Shown: positions 24,747-36,609 of the stretch, one piece after another | Layout: each line of letters opens with the position of its first letter | How positions within the stretch are numbered: the stretch's first letter is position 1 | DNA from: Diphasiastrum complanatum | Taxonomy: Eukaryota > Streptophyta > Lycopodiopsida > Lycopodiales > Lycopodiaceae | Direction: 5' to 3' | DNA: 64,000 nucleotides | NCBI GenBank assembly: GCA_029204225.1 | Contig: MU831827.1 | Location: forward strand, 38,698 to 102,697 | The notes under the pieces: generated by a model | Seen by the model: the letters and a program-made list of their open reading frames with translations, nothing else | The model's database searches: none | What the model was told of the DNA's origin: nothing | Translations under genes and position numbers: made by a program

Positions 24747-26277
24747 GTTGCTACCAATTCCCACACTACCATTGTTGCTACCAATGCAGACACATTTCTT
24801 CCAAGATTTTGTTGTATGATTTTTTTGCAATATTCATAAAACTTTAGAAGACTGATCTCGGGAAAAAATTGGAAACAAGTATTGAATTGTGTAGTTTTGT
24901 AATTGTTGTAGATGGTTGCAAAAGGATATTATAATTTGACCTTTGTCCTTCACTCCTTGAATTTTTGTCAACCACCGCAAAATCTCTAATTGCAACAAAA
25001 TATAAAATTTTAAACACATATATTAGTGAAGGTAATTTTCATCAATAGAGAGTGTGATTGTGTCGTCGCCACTTTTGTCACTTAAATCAAATTTTAAATA
25101 TTTTTAGTACGTGGTTATATTGTTCCAATTTCCACACTTTTCCAAAATTGAATCAATCCGTGTATCCTTTAGAATGACTTCAATTGAAGACCCATCCAAT
25201 TTGACAATCTTTGCTCGTAAATTGCCAACTTTTGTTGCGGTTGTTTCTTTCTAACAAAGGCAACCATATGTCGATCTTTCTTTGTTTATAAAATTTGAAA
25301 TTTAATTACAAACCAAGCTGACGATCTCATATAAACTTTGATTGATTCTGGTGACCACCAATTTTTCTTCAATCTAAAAATCTCATCCGGAATCCAATTG
25401 TCAATTTGTTTGTTTTTTGAGGCATAGACAACGATATTAACTACCGGAAAAGAAGAATTTTAGAAGTACCCACTGCCGATTGTCTTTGTTTTAGCATGTG
25501 TTTCAAAGACCTTTTCCAATTTTTCGGTGATCAATCCTTTTGAAACGTCACAGATGATTGTTTGTTCTAACAAACACAATTGGGGTGGATTCGGCTTTTT
25601 CCAAATGCCTAAATTTCTCAAACGATAAATTGTTTTTCCTTTCTCTGAAATGCATCAACAATCTTTTTCAATCAACTCTGCGAGATCACCAAAAGGTTAT
25701 CTAGAAAAAAAAAACAAAACCACGGAGTTGTTTGTTATGAAATATATGTGGAAAACATGAAATAACACTCTAATAAAAATCAAAAAATGCTTGTGCCAAT
25801 TTTTTCTTTCTCATCAAATCCATCTGCAACAATTAATATGTCTCGATTTGAATAATGTGGTCCAACTTCAATCAATGTAACTACCATTGTTGCTACCAAT
25901 GCAGACACATTTCTTCCAAGATTTTGTTGTATGATTTTTTTGCAATATTCATAAAACTTTAGAAGACTGATCTCGGGAAAAAATTGGAAACAAGTATTGA
26001 ATTGTGTAGTTTTGTAATTGTTGTAGATGGTTGCAAAAGGATATTATAATTTGACCTTTGTCCTTCACTCCTTGAATTTTTGTCAACCACCGCAAAATCT
26101 CTAATTGCAACAAAATATAAAATTTTAAACACATATATTAGTGAAGGTAATTTTCATCAATAGAGAGTGTGATTGTGTCGTCGCCACTTTTGTCACTTAA
26201 ATCAAATTTTAAATATTTTTAGTACGTGGTTATATTGTTCCAATTCCCACACTTTGCCCCAATTCCCACACTTTGCC
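24747..26277. repeat. 1.5-kb block with 366-bp direct terminal repeats
   Basis: Bases 24765-25130 and 25880-26245 are direct repeats of equal length (366 bp) and look nearly identical. They enclose about 750 bp without recognisable coding. I see no primer-binding site, purine tract or target duplication, so a small LTR (TRIM) element is possible but unproven. Short duplications decorate both edges: TTGTTGCTACCAAT twice on the left, CCAATTCCCACACTTTGCCC twice on the right. Confidence 0.7.
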
Positions 26278-29200
26278 CTAAAGCCAAGATATTAGATTGC
26301 CTCCAAGAAAGATAGTGTATGCACTAATAGACTTTCGATCCATCTTGTCACTTGCAAAGTCCGAATCCGAGTAGCCAATAATGGATAGATCTTCACTTTT
26401 ATAGAGTAGACCATAATCACAAGATGAAGATACATATCTTAGAATCCTCTTGGCCATCTTCCAATGATGGATCTTAGGTTCTTGCATAAATTGACTCAAT
26501 TTGTGCACACAAAAACTAAGATCGGGCCTAGTAATGGTAAGCCAAATCAAGGAGCCTACAAGACTCCTAAAAAGTGTGATGTCCTCAAAGGATCTTTCAT
26601 CACCTTTATTAGGATCTTTTACAATTTGCTCCATTGGAGTATCTATGCTCTTAGAATTTTCCATATGGAATTTTTTCAACAAAGAGTGAGCATATCTAGA
26701 TTGGCATATAAAGACATGATTTTCATAAAAATCAATTTCTAGGCCTAGGATGTAATGTATCTCTCCTAGATCTTGCATTCTAAACTCACATCCAAGTGCT
26801 AGCTTGGTTTCATCAACTAGCTTGATACAACTTCCACAAAGAATAATGTCATCAACATAAATTAGAAGAATGACAATATTGCTACCAACAAACTTTAGAT
26901 ACATGGAAGGATCATAGTTACTAAGAGTAAATCCTAGTGAGATAAGAAAAGAGTTAAGTCTTGAATACCATGATCTTGGTGCTTGCTTGAGTCCATAAAG
27001 ACTTTTGAAGAGCAAGCACACTTTGGACTCATCCTTGATGAATCCTTGAGGTTGTTCCATATAGATCTCCTCCTCAAGATAACCATTTAGAAAAGCATTG
27101 GATACATCTAATTGGAATACCTTCCACTTGAAAAAACAAGCAAGAGAAATAAGAATTCTTATTGTCACCATCTTTGCAACGGGTGCAAAGGTCTCCTCAT
27201 AATCAAGACCATGGATTTGAGCAAATCCTTTGGCACATAATCTTGCTTTATGCTTGTTGATGGTGCCATCATGATTGAACTTGATCCAAAATACCCACTT
27301 GCAACCAATCGCATGCTTGTTGGAAGGAGGATCCACAAGCTCCCAGGTATTGTTGGTGATCAATGCATCATACTCTTGCTTCATGGCATCATACCACTCC
27401 TTGGTATTGAGTGCCTCTTGTACATTCTTTGGCTCTTCATGAGAGACATAAAAAACATAATTAGTGGAATCAAGATCCACTTGTTTGCCTTTGTCAACAT
27501 ATGAGAGCCTCTTAGGCTCGGATCTATCTCTCATGGATCTTCTTGGTGAAAAAATCCGAGGAGAGTCTTCTTCAAATCTCGACCCCATCACATCATGATT
27601 GTCTTCAAAATCAATAATTGATGATGCATCCATAGATTTCTTGATCTCGGCCTCTTCAAATGATGAGTGTTGATCTTCATGAAAGACAACATCTCTACTT
27701 TCAATAACTTGAGAAGTAGAGAGTATAAAGACTCTATAGGCCTTCTTGGTGGATGAGTATCCAACCATGATCCCTTTGCATGCACTAGGATCTTCCTTCT
27801 TCCTTGTTTCCAAGGGAATATGGACAAAGCATAAGGATCCAAAAACTCTAAGGTGATCAACCTTAGGCTTCTTCAAAAATAAGATCTCATATGGTGACTT
27901 TCCTCCAAGAGCTATATGTGGGAGCCTATTGCAAAGATAATTTGCACAATTAATGGCTTCTCCCCAAAAATCTTTGGGCAAAGATGTCTCAATTCTCATA
28001 GATTTTGCACATTCACATAGAGATCTATTCTTTCTCTCGGCCACTCCATTTTGAGATGGAGAGTAGGCACAAGAAAACTCTCTTTTAATGCCTTCAAGCT
28101 CGCAAAAATCTTGAAATTTATTGGAGATATATTCATCACCTCCATCACTTCTAAGAGCTTTAATCTTGAATGAGAATTGCTTCTCTACATAAGCTTTGAA
28201 AATAAGGAAATGATCAAACACCATAGATTTTGAAGCAAGAAGATATATCCAAGTGAATTTTGTGTAATCATCAATGCAAGTAACAAAACAAGTGGCTCCT
28301 CCCTTGCTTGTAGTTGATGAGAAATGCACATCCGAGTGGATTAACTCCAAAGGATGCTTGCTTTTGATAGAAGATCTTGTAAATGGCTTTTTGTGAGATT
28401 TAGCAATAGCACAAGCCTCACAAGGCTTAATCTTCTTGGAGAATGACTTTGGCAAACCAATAGCTTTGGGTTCTTTGATCATAGAGAGCATGGGTTTGTA
28501 GTTGGGATGTCCCAACCTCCTATGCCATAATTCCTCCATAGAGAGCTTGTTCACAAGAGCAACATTACAAGCATTCACATACTTATTTGGATCTAGTTTA
28601 TAGATGCCACCAAATCTAGATCCTAATGCAAGTATCTCATCATTCTTCTTGATAGTGCAAGTATCAACATTGAATTTTACATCAAGGCCATTATCAAGCA
28701 ATTGGCCAACACTAATAAGATTCTTGGTAAGCTTAGGTACATAAAGAACTCTAGAGAGAGAAAGAACTTTAGAAGATGCAAGCTTCAAGGGAATGTTCCC
28801 TATGCCTTCAATAGGACATTCGAAATCATTTGCAGTGTATATTGATTTCTTCACTCCATCATAAGGTGCAATAGAAGAGAAAGAGTCCTTGGAGCTACAC
28901 ATATGTGAAGAGGCTCCACTATCAATATACCATAGGCCGTCCTTCTTGAAAGGAGTAGATGAGAAACTAGAGACCATAAGAGATCCCTCTCCATCACTTG
29001 CAATAGTGTCTTCCTTCTCATTGGTAATATTGGCTTGCTTGAGTTGATTCTTCTTTTTGAAGCAATTGGTGGCATAATGACCTTTCTTGCCACAATAAAA
29101 GCACTTGATCTTCTTCTTCTTCTTGAGCTTGGATGATGAAGCATTAGAGGAATCATCTTCCTCCTCATCTTTGTCTTTGGATTTGACTTTGTCCTTGCTT

Positions 29201-29622
29201 GAGGATTGTTGATGTTGGTTCTTGCTCCTCTCTTTGTGCTTATCCTTGGCAAAGAGAGCTTTGCCATCATTATGAGTGAGAGAAAGCGTGTCCATCCTCA
29301 AGAGCTTGTACTCTTGTCTTGATTCTTCTGAAATTAGCACACTTTGGAGAGCCTCCACACTTGGTAGCTCCTCCTTAATGGCATAGGATTGGACAAGATT
29401 ATCAAATTCACCTCTCAAGCCATTTTGTGGTTCTTCTTCAAGGCCAAGAATTATGTCCATCACGTCTTGAAGGATCAAGATGGACTCCATCCTCATTTTC
29501 CAAATTGAATAATTTGAAGTGGTCAATCTTTCACTTGGTTCCAACAAGGATGAACCCATTGAAGACATTTGAAGTGAAGAAAATTCAAATGATGAACAAT
29601 AAATGTTGTTACACACTTTCAA
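26278..29622 (-). pseudogene. Copia J gag-pol, long open frame truncated at both ends
   Basis: A 1114-codon frame: gag start (NYSIWKMRMESILIL) with most of the capsid domain deleted (the join after EEPQNGL is abrupt), zinc knuckle CFYCGKKGHYATNC, protease (WYIDSGASSHM), pre-integrase ELWHRRLGHPN, integrase (HSDVHFSS, RSDGGDEYIS, GVAERKNRSLCECAK), RT with YVDDIILCG, and RNase H as far as LISWL. It stops at 26278, before the last RNase H motifs. It is unusually open for a damaged element, which points to recent rearrangement. Confidence 0.9.
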
Positions 29623-29655
29623 TAGGATCCAATAATTGAGTACTATCTCCTCCTA

Positions 29656-31151
29656 TGATCTTGTATATATCGGGAGCAGCATCGAGAGAAATTCAATAAA
29701 GGGGGTGTTGCAAGAGCAAAGAACATCCTGGATTTAATCCACACAGATTTATGCGGGCCTATGAGGACCATGTCCTTAGGAAAAGCCTTCTATTTCATGA
29801 CCTTTATTGATGATATGTCACGTAAGACGTGGATCTACTTCTTGAAGAAGAAATCAGATGCTTTTGAGAACTTCAAGAACTTCAAAAACTTGGTCGAAAA
29901 TCAGACAGGTGAGAAGATCAAAGTCCAAAGATCAGATAGTGGAGGTGAGTATAAGTCTAATGACTTCAATGATCTTTGTGATCAATGTGGGATTAAAAGA
30001 CAATTTACGCAAGCTTAACAAAAGGTCAGGAAGATAAAGTATGTCGCTTGAAGAAAGCACTTTATGGTCTTAGACAAGAACCACGTGCGTGGTATAGCAG
30101 GATTGATGCCTACTTTTGTTCAAAGGGGATGGTGAGAACACATTCTGATCCAAATCTATATGTCTTATGCTTTGATGGTATGGTTGCTTTGATTGCTCTT
30201 TATGTTGATGACTTGATTATTACGGGAAATAATCAAGAGATGATAAACATGATCAAGAAAGACCTCATGGAACAATTTGAGATGACGGATCTCAGCCTGA
30301 TGCATTACTGCCTTGGAGTAGAATTGTGGCAAAAAGGACATGAAGTGGGTTTAATACAGGTGAAGTATGTCAAAGAGTTACTACACAGGTTTAGGTTGCA
30401 GGATTGCAAACCAATAAACACTCCTATTGAACCAGGTAAAAAGCTTTCTAAGATTGATGAATCACAGTCATTTGATGCTACGCTATATAGACAGTTAGTA
30501 GGGAGCTTGATTTACCTTATCACAACTAGACTAGATATATGCTATGATGTTGGCATTGTAAGTCAGTTTATGACAGCACCTACGGAAACACATTGGAAAG
30601 CAGCTAAACGCATTTTGCGTTATGGGAAAGGCACTTTAGAGTATGGCTTGATTTACAGGAAGCACGATGGTTTACCTGAGTTGTGTGGCTACGTGGATGC
30701 GGACTGGGGAGGTGACTATGATGATCGTAGATCCACCACAAGATATATCTTCCAATTTTGTGGTAATTGCTTTTCCTGGTCTAGTAAGAAGCAAAGTACA
30801 ATTGCTCTTTCCACCACAGAAGCAGAGTATAAGGCAATGTGTAGTGCTGCACAAGAAGCTATATGGTTGAGACAAATCTTGGAAGAAATTGGCATGAAGC
30901 AGAAAAATCCCACGACTTTACATAGCGACAAACAGAGTGGCATTCAGCTAGCAAAGAATCCAGTGTTCCATGCGAGAACTAAACACATTGAGATTCAATA
31001 TCACTTCATACGTGAGAGGCTGTTGAGTCGTGAAATTCATGTTGTTCATTGTAGCACAGAAGAACAACTAGCTGATATTTTCACTAAGCCACTTACTGGA
31101 GAAAAGTTTGATAAGTTTAGATCAAAACTTTCTGTACTTAAAGTTTGTTGA
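29656..31151 (+). pseudogene. Copia I pol with internal deletion
   Basis: It resumes in the pre-integrase zinc region (REQHREKFNKGG), then LDLIHTDLCGPM, the integrase core (FIDDMSRKTWIYFL, RSDSGGEYKS) and stops at a TAA after RQFTQA. The frame from 30048 jumps to RT (KKALYGLRQEPRAWYSRID, LYVDDLIITG) and RNase H (DADWGGDYDDRRS, STTEAEYKAM, KHIEIQYHFIRE) and ends at 31151. The integrase C-terminus and the first half of RT are deleted at about 30018-30036. Confidence 0.9.
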
Positions 31152-31169
31152 CTTTAAAGCTATGTATAT

Positions 31170-32031
31170 TGATAAATTTTACAGTTTTTAGGACAATAAT
31201 GATTGTACTTTACAATCATAGAGAGTTATTGGTTGCTTAATCAATGAATCTATCAAGTTCTACACATTAGATCTTGATCTAGATTCACTACACTTGGATT
31301 TAAGCAAGAGCAATGGATCAACACATCATTTTTTAGTGAGAGCGGCTTCACACGTGTGGAGTACTGTCCACTGTACGGACTGCACCTGAAACAACAAGTA
31401 CAATGATACTAGATAGCAATCATGCATAAAAATCACAAGACAAATGACTAGAAATCTCACAAAAGTGTAGAGTGCAAAAGTCTCATCAATTTTCTTAGCA
31501 AAATGATGATCCTTTTATGGATCAAGTACATCCATGAGTCTGGTACAGTCCAGCAGGCCTTCACACGTGTGAAGAGTGCCACATCACTCATATCTATCCA
31601 TTTGATCCATCCTTGATCCTTATCCAATAGTTGACCTTCTAGAATATGACTAAAATCCAAAAAGCTAGTCTCCTAGAATATAGGAATATTCCCTACAAAA
31701 TAGGATCTAAGGAAAATGGTCAACTCTTATCTTCTAGTACTCTATACACACATGTGAACATCCACTTGCCATGTGGGAGCATTTACTCATGCACATGCAA
31801 GGAAAAGCTAATTTGTAGGTGACTAGTCAACTTGACTAAAAACTAGTCATTTCATGTTCACACTAACTAGAATGATACAAAATCAATTTGGATATATACA
31901 AACATGAAAAGTACATCCTTTCACACATGGGAACATGCTCCACACGTGTGAAATCATATCATCAACATATTCTAATGTTTGATCAATATTTACATGAACC
32001 AATGTCAAGTGAGAAGTGACAATTTTCAACA
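31170..32031 (-). repeat. 3' LTR of copia K
   Basis: An 862-bp LTR. On the minus strand it starts TGTTGAAAATTG after the purine tract GTGAGGAGGAG and ends TTTATCA. CACACGTGTG palindromes occur near 31350, 31563 and 31941, possible G-box-like (CACGTG) sites. Confidence 0.95.
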
Positions 32032-32044
32032 CTCCTCCTCACTT

Positions 32045-35000
32045 CTAACTTGGCAAATCTAGTGTACATCTATCTACAATTCCAAGAGCATATCTTAACT
32101 TAAAAAATGGATCTTTGGACAATGGTTTGGTTAAGATATCAGCTATGCATTCGGATGATGGTACATGATGTAGTTGCACTTCCTTGGATTGTACCTTCTC
32201 CCTCACAAAGTGGTGAGCTATCTCAATATGCTTTGTTCTAGCATGGAAGATAGGATTTGAAGCAATTTGTTGAGAAGCTTGATTGTCACAAAATATGTAA
32301 GGGATCTCCTCGGCCTCTAGCACATGTAGTTCCATCAAGAGTCTTCTTAGCCATAAGAGCTCTTTGGTTGTTGAAGTCAATGCCTTGTACTCGGCTTCAC
32401 AAGAAGATAGTGAGATTGTATCTTGCTTTTTGGAAAGCCAAGATATCACTCCTCCACAAAGAAATGTTGCAAATGCACTAATGGACTTCCTATCCATCTT
32501 GTCACCTGCAAAATCTGAATCCGAGTAGGCTCTCAAGTGCAAGTTAGATCCTTCATAAAGTATACCAAAAAATCTAGTACTAGAAACATATCTAAGTACT
32601 CTCTTGGCACTTTTCCAATGATGAATTAAAGGAGCTTGCATACTTTGACTCAACTTGCTTACACAAAAACTTAAGTCAGGTCTAGTGATGGTTAAATAGA
32701 TTAGAGAGCCTATAAGCTTCCTAAAGAGAGTGATGTCCTCAAAGGATGCTTCATCACCTTCATTAGTTGCTTTCACAACATGCTCCATAGGGGTGTCAAT
32801 CCCCTTACAATCTTTCATACCAAATCTTTCAAGAATGGAAGTAGCATACTTAGATTGACTTATGAAAGTACAATTGCTACTTCTAGACACTTCTATCCCA
32901 AGTATAAACTTTAGGAAGCCTAGATCTACCATCTTGAACTCACTAGATAAGTCAACTTTTACTTTGCCTATGCCATCATCATCATTTCCTGTCATAATGA
33001 TGTCATCAACATAAAGAACCAAAATGATGATCTTTCCTTCATTACATTTGAAATATAAAGAAGGTTCATAAGCACTTAGTACAAAGCCAAGGGAATAGAG
33101 AAAATCATGCAACCTAGAGTACCAAGCTCTAGGTGCTTGCTTCAAGCCATATAGGCTCTTCCTTAAGTAGCACACCTTTTGCTCCTCACCAATCTTGATG
33201 AAGCCCTCGGGTTGCATCATGTAGATTTCCTCTTCTAAGAAGCCATTCAAGAAGGCATTTGTCACATCCATTTGGTAGAGATCCCATTTGAACAAAGTAG
33301 CAATGCAAATGATTAATCTAATAGTTACAAGCTTAGCTACAGGTGCAAATGTTTCTTCATAATCCAATCCTTTTATTTGAAGAAATCCCTTAGCAACAAG
33401 CCTAGCTTTGTATTTACTAATAGATCCATCTTGATTGTACTTAATTCTATAAATCCACTTACATGCAAGTGGTTTCTTTCCTCTTGGAAGATTTACAAGA
33501 TTCCAAGTATGATTTTCTTCTAATGCATCATACTCTACTTGCATTGCATCTCTCCAAACTTTAGATTTACATGCTTCTTCAAAAGATGATGGTTCTTCAA
33601 TCAATGTAGCTAAAAAAGAGTAAGAGGTAGAAGATGTAGAGCCTTCCTTTTGCTTTCCCTTGTCCACATAGGTAAGCCTTGAGGGCTCGGCCTTGCTCCT
33701 TGATGATCTTCTTGGCCCCTTTTGACTTGGATCCAAATCTCCATCCTCGGGTTTGTCATGATCCTCCTCGGGTTTGTCAAGATCCTCCTCGGATTTGTCA
33801 AGATCTTCAATGCACAATGGGTTAGATCCATTTGACAAGCTCTTAGCAAATTGTGACTCATCAAAAAGTACATCCTTGCTTACCTTTACTTTCTTGGATG
33901 TAGGATCATATATCCTATATCCCTTGCTATTTTCTCCATAGCCAACAAAGATTCCTTTGAAGGAGGTAGCATCTTCTTTCCTTCTAGTCTCCAAAGGAAT
34001 GTGTACATAACAAGTACATCCAAAGATCTTAAAATATTTTACATTGGGTTTCTTATCAAACAAGGCTTGATAAGGTGAGATCCCATCTATAGCACTACTA
34101 GGAAGTCTATTACACAAATAATTAGCACATGTTATGGCTTCTCCCCAAAATGAGATGGGAAGTGATGCATCAAGCCTCAAGGACTTTGCACACTCACATA
34201 GACTCCTATTTTTCCTCTCGGCCACCCCATTTTGTTGAGGGGTGTATTGTAACTTAATACCATTGATCTCACAAAAGTCTTTCATTTTATTGGAGGTGTA
34301 CTCTCCTCCATTATCACATCTTAGTGCTTTGATAGAAGTACTAAGTTGTTTCTCTACCAGAGACTTGAACTTAATGAAAGCTTCATAAACAAGATTTTTC
34401 TTTGATAGTAACTCAATCCATGTGAATCTAGTACAATCATCTATAAAAGTTACATACATCAAGGCACCTCCATTACTTGCATGTGAAAAACTATGTACAT
34501 CAGAATGTATGAGATCCAAGGGAGAGAGAGATCTTGATGAAGATTTCTTGTAAGAAGATTTGTGTGACTTTGCAAGGCCACATGCCTCACACATTTTTCC
34601 ACACTTCTTGAAAGCTCTTGGTAGGCCGAGAGCTAGTTCCTTGCTTGCCATTGACTCCATAGATTGAAGATTAGGATGGCCTAATCTCTTATGCCAAAGC
34701 TCCACTTGAGTTAGCTCCTCCCTAGCCAAGTTCACACTTTCACTTGCAACATTAGCATCCAACTTGAAAAGTCTACCTTGCTTAATGCCACTAGCTATGC
34801 ACTTATCATTTTTCAAGATGGAACAAACTCCATTCTTGAAATGTACATCTAGTCCATTGTCCATTAATTGTCCTACACTAAGCAAGTTTCTTGAAATGGT
34901 AGGAACATACAAAACATTATCTAGATCTATCCTTTTAGATGTGCCTAAACAAAGAGGTATAGATCCTATGCCATCTATCTTGCATGCTTGATCACTAGCA

Positions 35001-36013
35001 GTGTATATTGACTTCTTAGAGTCATTACAAGATAGAAGAGTAGAAAAATAATGCTTGTTAAAGGACATGTGGGAACTAGCCCCACTATCTATCCACCATG
35101 TGTCTTGACTTGAAGTTGGTGTAGATGCAACCATTAAGGATGTGTTGAATCCATCCTCATATTCTTCCTCTTGAGCAATGTTCCCTTGATCTCCTTTGGC
35201 TTGTTGATTCTTCTTCAAGTAGCATTCTGAGGCAAAGTGTCCTTTCTTTCCACAAAAGAAACACTTTAGTTTTGCCTTGTTCTTCACTTTGCCTTTGGAG
35301 GTAGATCCTCCATTCTTCATCTCGGCCTCCTTGCCTTGATTTTTCTTGAATGGATTTTGCTTTTTCTTGCCTTTAGATGTAAAGTTAGCTTTCTCCTCTC
35401 CTCCATTAAGTGACATGCTATCCATTCTTGTCTTGAGGTGTAGAAGCCTACTCTCCTCGGCCACAAGAACATTGTGCAACTTTTCAATGGATGGAAGAGA
35501 GTCTTGAATGGCAAATGATTGGACTAAGTTGGTAAACTCATCACTTAGACCATTCAAAATGATTTGTACTAGTTCTTGATCTTGGATCTTCTCTCCTATT
35601 GCACTTAACTCCTTGTTAAGAGATTTGATCCTAAGAACATACTCTTGTCCACTCTCTCCACTTCCTTTCATGCTTTGGAAAACTTGATTTCTTAGCATGA
35701 GGATTCTTGAAGTATTGTTGGATTCATAAATGCTCTTTAATGAATCCCAAGCCTCTTTGGATGAGGTACAAGAAGACACCTCTTTCAAGAGGTCATTGCA
35801 TACATTTAACTTTATGCAATGTAGAGCTAATCTTGCTCTCTTCTTGTATTTGGCTTGTTCTTGGGGAGTTTGAGGCTCTTCCTCTACTCCTTGAACTATG
35901 TCATATAGATCATGGATCACTAGGAGTGATTCCATTCTCACTTTCCAAATGGAATAATTTGTGGAAGTGAGTCTCTCACTTGATTCCATCAAATATCCAC
36001 CCATGGATGACAT
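32045..36013 (-). CDS. Copia gag-pol polyprotein (element K), intact
   Basis: An uninterrupted 1322-codon frame from ATG at 36013 (MSSMGGYLMESSERL) to just inside the 3' LTR. Domains in order: UBN2 capsid (about 1-210), CCHC knuckle CFFCGKKGHFASEC (about 250), aspartic protease WWIDSGASSHMS (about 310), pre-integrase ELWHKRLGHPN (about 440), integrase with HSDVHS and RCDNGGEYTS (about 490-650), RT with MDVTNAFLNGFLEEE and LYVDDIIMTG (about 870-1110), and RNase H with YSDSDFAGDKMDRKS and SSCEAEYKAL, ending KHIEIAHHFVREK, ADILTKPL. Length and order match complete Ty1/copia elements, and no catalytic motif is missing. It would yield capsid, protease, integrase and RT/RNase H after self-cleavage. 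Expression is unknown. Confidence 0.97.
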   Translation of the reverse strand: MSSMGGYLMESSERLTSTNYSIWKVRMESLLVIHDLYDIVQGVEEEPQTPQEQAKYKKRARLALHCIKLNVCNDLLKEVSSCTSSKEAWDSLKSIYESNNTSRILMLRNQVFQSMKGSGESGQEYVLRIKSLNKELSAIGEKIQDQELVQIILNGLSDEFTNLVQSFAIQDSLPSIEKLHNVLVAEESRLLHLKTRMDSMSLNGGEEKANFTSKGKKKQNPFKKNQGKEAEMKNGGSTSKGKVKNKAKLKCFFCGKKGHFASECYLKKNQQAKGDQGNIAQEEEYEDGFNTSLMVASTPTSSQDTWWIDSGASSHMSFNKHYFSTLLSCNDSKKSIYTASDQACKIDGIGSIPLCLGTSKRIDLDNVLYVPTISRNLLSVGQLMDNGLDVHFKNGVCSILKNDKCIASGIKQGRLFKLDANVASESVNLAREELTQVELWHKRLGHPNLQSMESMASKELALGLPRAFKKCGKMCEACGLAKSHKSSYKKSSSRSLSPLDLIHSDVHSFSHASNGGALMYVTFIDDCTRFTWIELLSKKNLVYEAFIKFKSLVEKQLSTSIKALRCDNGGEYTSNKMKDFCEINGIKLQYTPQQNGVAERKNRSLCECAKSLRLDASLPISFWGEAITCANYLCNRLPSSAIDGISPYQALFDKKPNVKYFKIFGCTCYVHIPLETRRKEDATSFKGIFVGYGENSKGYRIYDPTSKKVKVSKDVLFDESQFAKSLSNGSNPLCIEDLDKSEEDLDKPEEDHDKPEDGDLDPSQKGPRRSSRSKAEPSRLTYVDKGKQKEGSTSSTSYSFLATLIEEPSSFEEACKSKVWRDAMQVEYDALEENHTWNLVNLPRGKKPLACKWIYRIKYNQDGSISKYKARLVAKGFLQIKGLDYEETFAPVAKLVTIRLIICIATLFKWDLYQMDVTNAFLNGFLEEEIYMMQPEGFIKIGEEQKVCYLRKSLYGLKQAPRAWYSRLHDFLYSLGFVLSAYEPSLYFKCNEGKIIILVLYVDDIIMTGNDDDGIGKVKVDLSSEFKMVDLGFLKFILGIEVSRSSNCTFISQSKYATSILERFGMKDCKGIDTPMEHVVKATNEGDEASFEDITLFRKLIGSLIYLTITRPDLSFCVSKLSQSMQAPLIHHWKSAKRVLRYVSSTRFFGILYEGSNLHLRAYSDSDFAGDKMDRKSISAFATFLCGGVISWLSKKQDTISLSSCEAEYKALTSTTKELLWLRRLLMELHVLEAEEIPYIFCDNQASQQIASNPIFHARTKHIEIAHHFVREKVQSKEVQLHHVPSSECIADILTKPLSKDPFFKLRYALGIVDRCTLDLPS

Positions 36014-36597
36014 TTTAGAATGAATGCTCTTTTAAAAATCACAAAGATTTTTGAATTTTAAAAGATCTATGAAGTGGCCTAAAGCTTACTAGAATGCCTA
36101 TAGGCTTGTCTCTATCAAACTAACACACAAGCTTGAATGATACTCAAAGATCTTACCAAAAATTTCTAGCTTTCACTCTCACAAAAAAAAATTGCTTTAC
36201 ACTTTTCTTAGAGATTTCACTTCAACTAAGGATCTGAACAAATCAGCCTCTTAGATCTGATCTTAGACTCTAAAAAGAAATCCTTCAATGATCCAAAACA
36301 CTATTTGGTCATAGGCATTAGTTAGAATGAATCTAGATCAATACTATGCTTCAAAAAGCACCAAAAATGAACTAGTATTGTGATTTTGGGACCAAAAAAC
36401 ACAAAGTAACTTGAATTGAAAGTTGCTGTACGGTTTCACACGTGTGAAAAGTACATACACAGCCTCCAAGTCGTTTTGATCCAAATGATTACAAGCTATC
36501 ACTCTAGAAGAACTCGCCCTCACTAGTATTGGCCAAAAAACAAATTTTGCCAATGATCTTTACAAGATTTATGATTCAATGATCACTCTCTTACTTA

Positions 36598-36609
36598 GCT
36601 CTGATACCA
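36598..36609 (-). other. Primer-binding site of copia K
   Basis: TGGTATCAGAGC on the minus strand, immediately after the 5' LTR end TTTATCA. Confidence 0.95.

Larger units (their letters stand above)
22310..29645 (-). mobile_element. Copia element J, 5'-truncated with an internal duplication
   Basis: A minus-strand copia nested in copia I. It has a 3' LTR at 22310-23032 but no 5' LTR; sequence stops shortly upstream of gag (about 29645), where copia I pol resumes. Inside it, a 1.3-kb RT block occurs twice (23440-24746 and 26280-27590), separated by 1.5 kb of other DNA. This is a rearranged structure rather than a simple insertion. Confidence 0.8.

Noticed and set aside
24834-26134. Two identical 61-codon frames at 24834-25019 and 25949-26134
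   Set aside because: They lie in the 366-bp direct repeats; identity comes from the duplication, and no domain is present.
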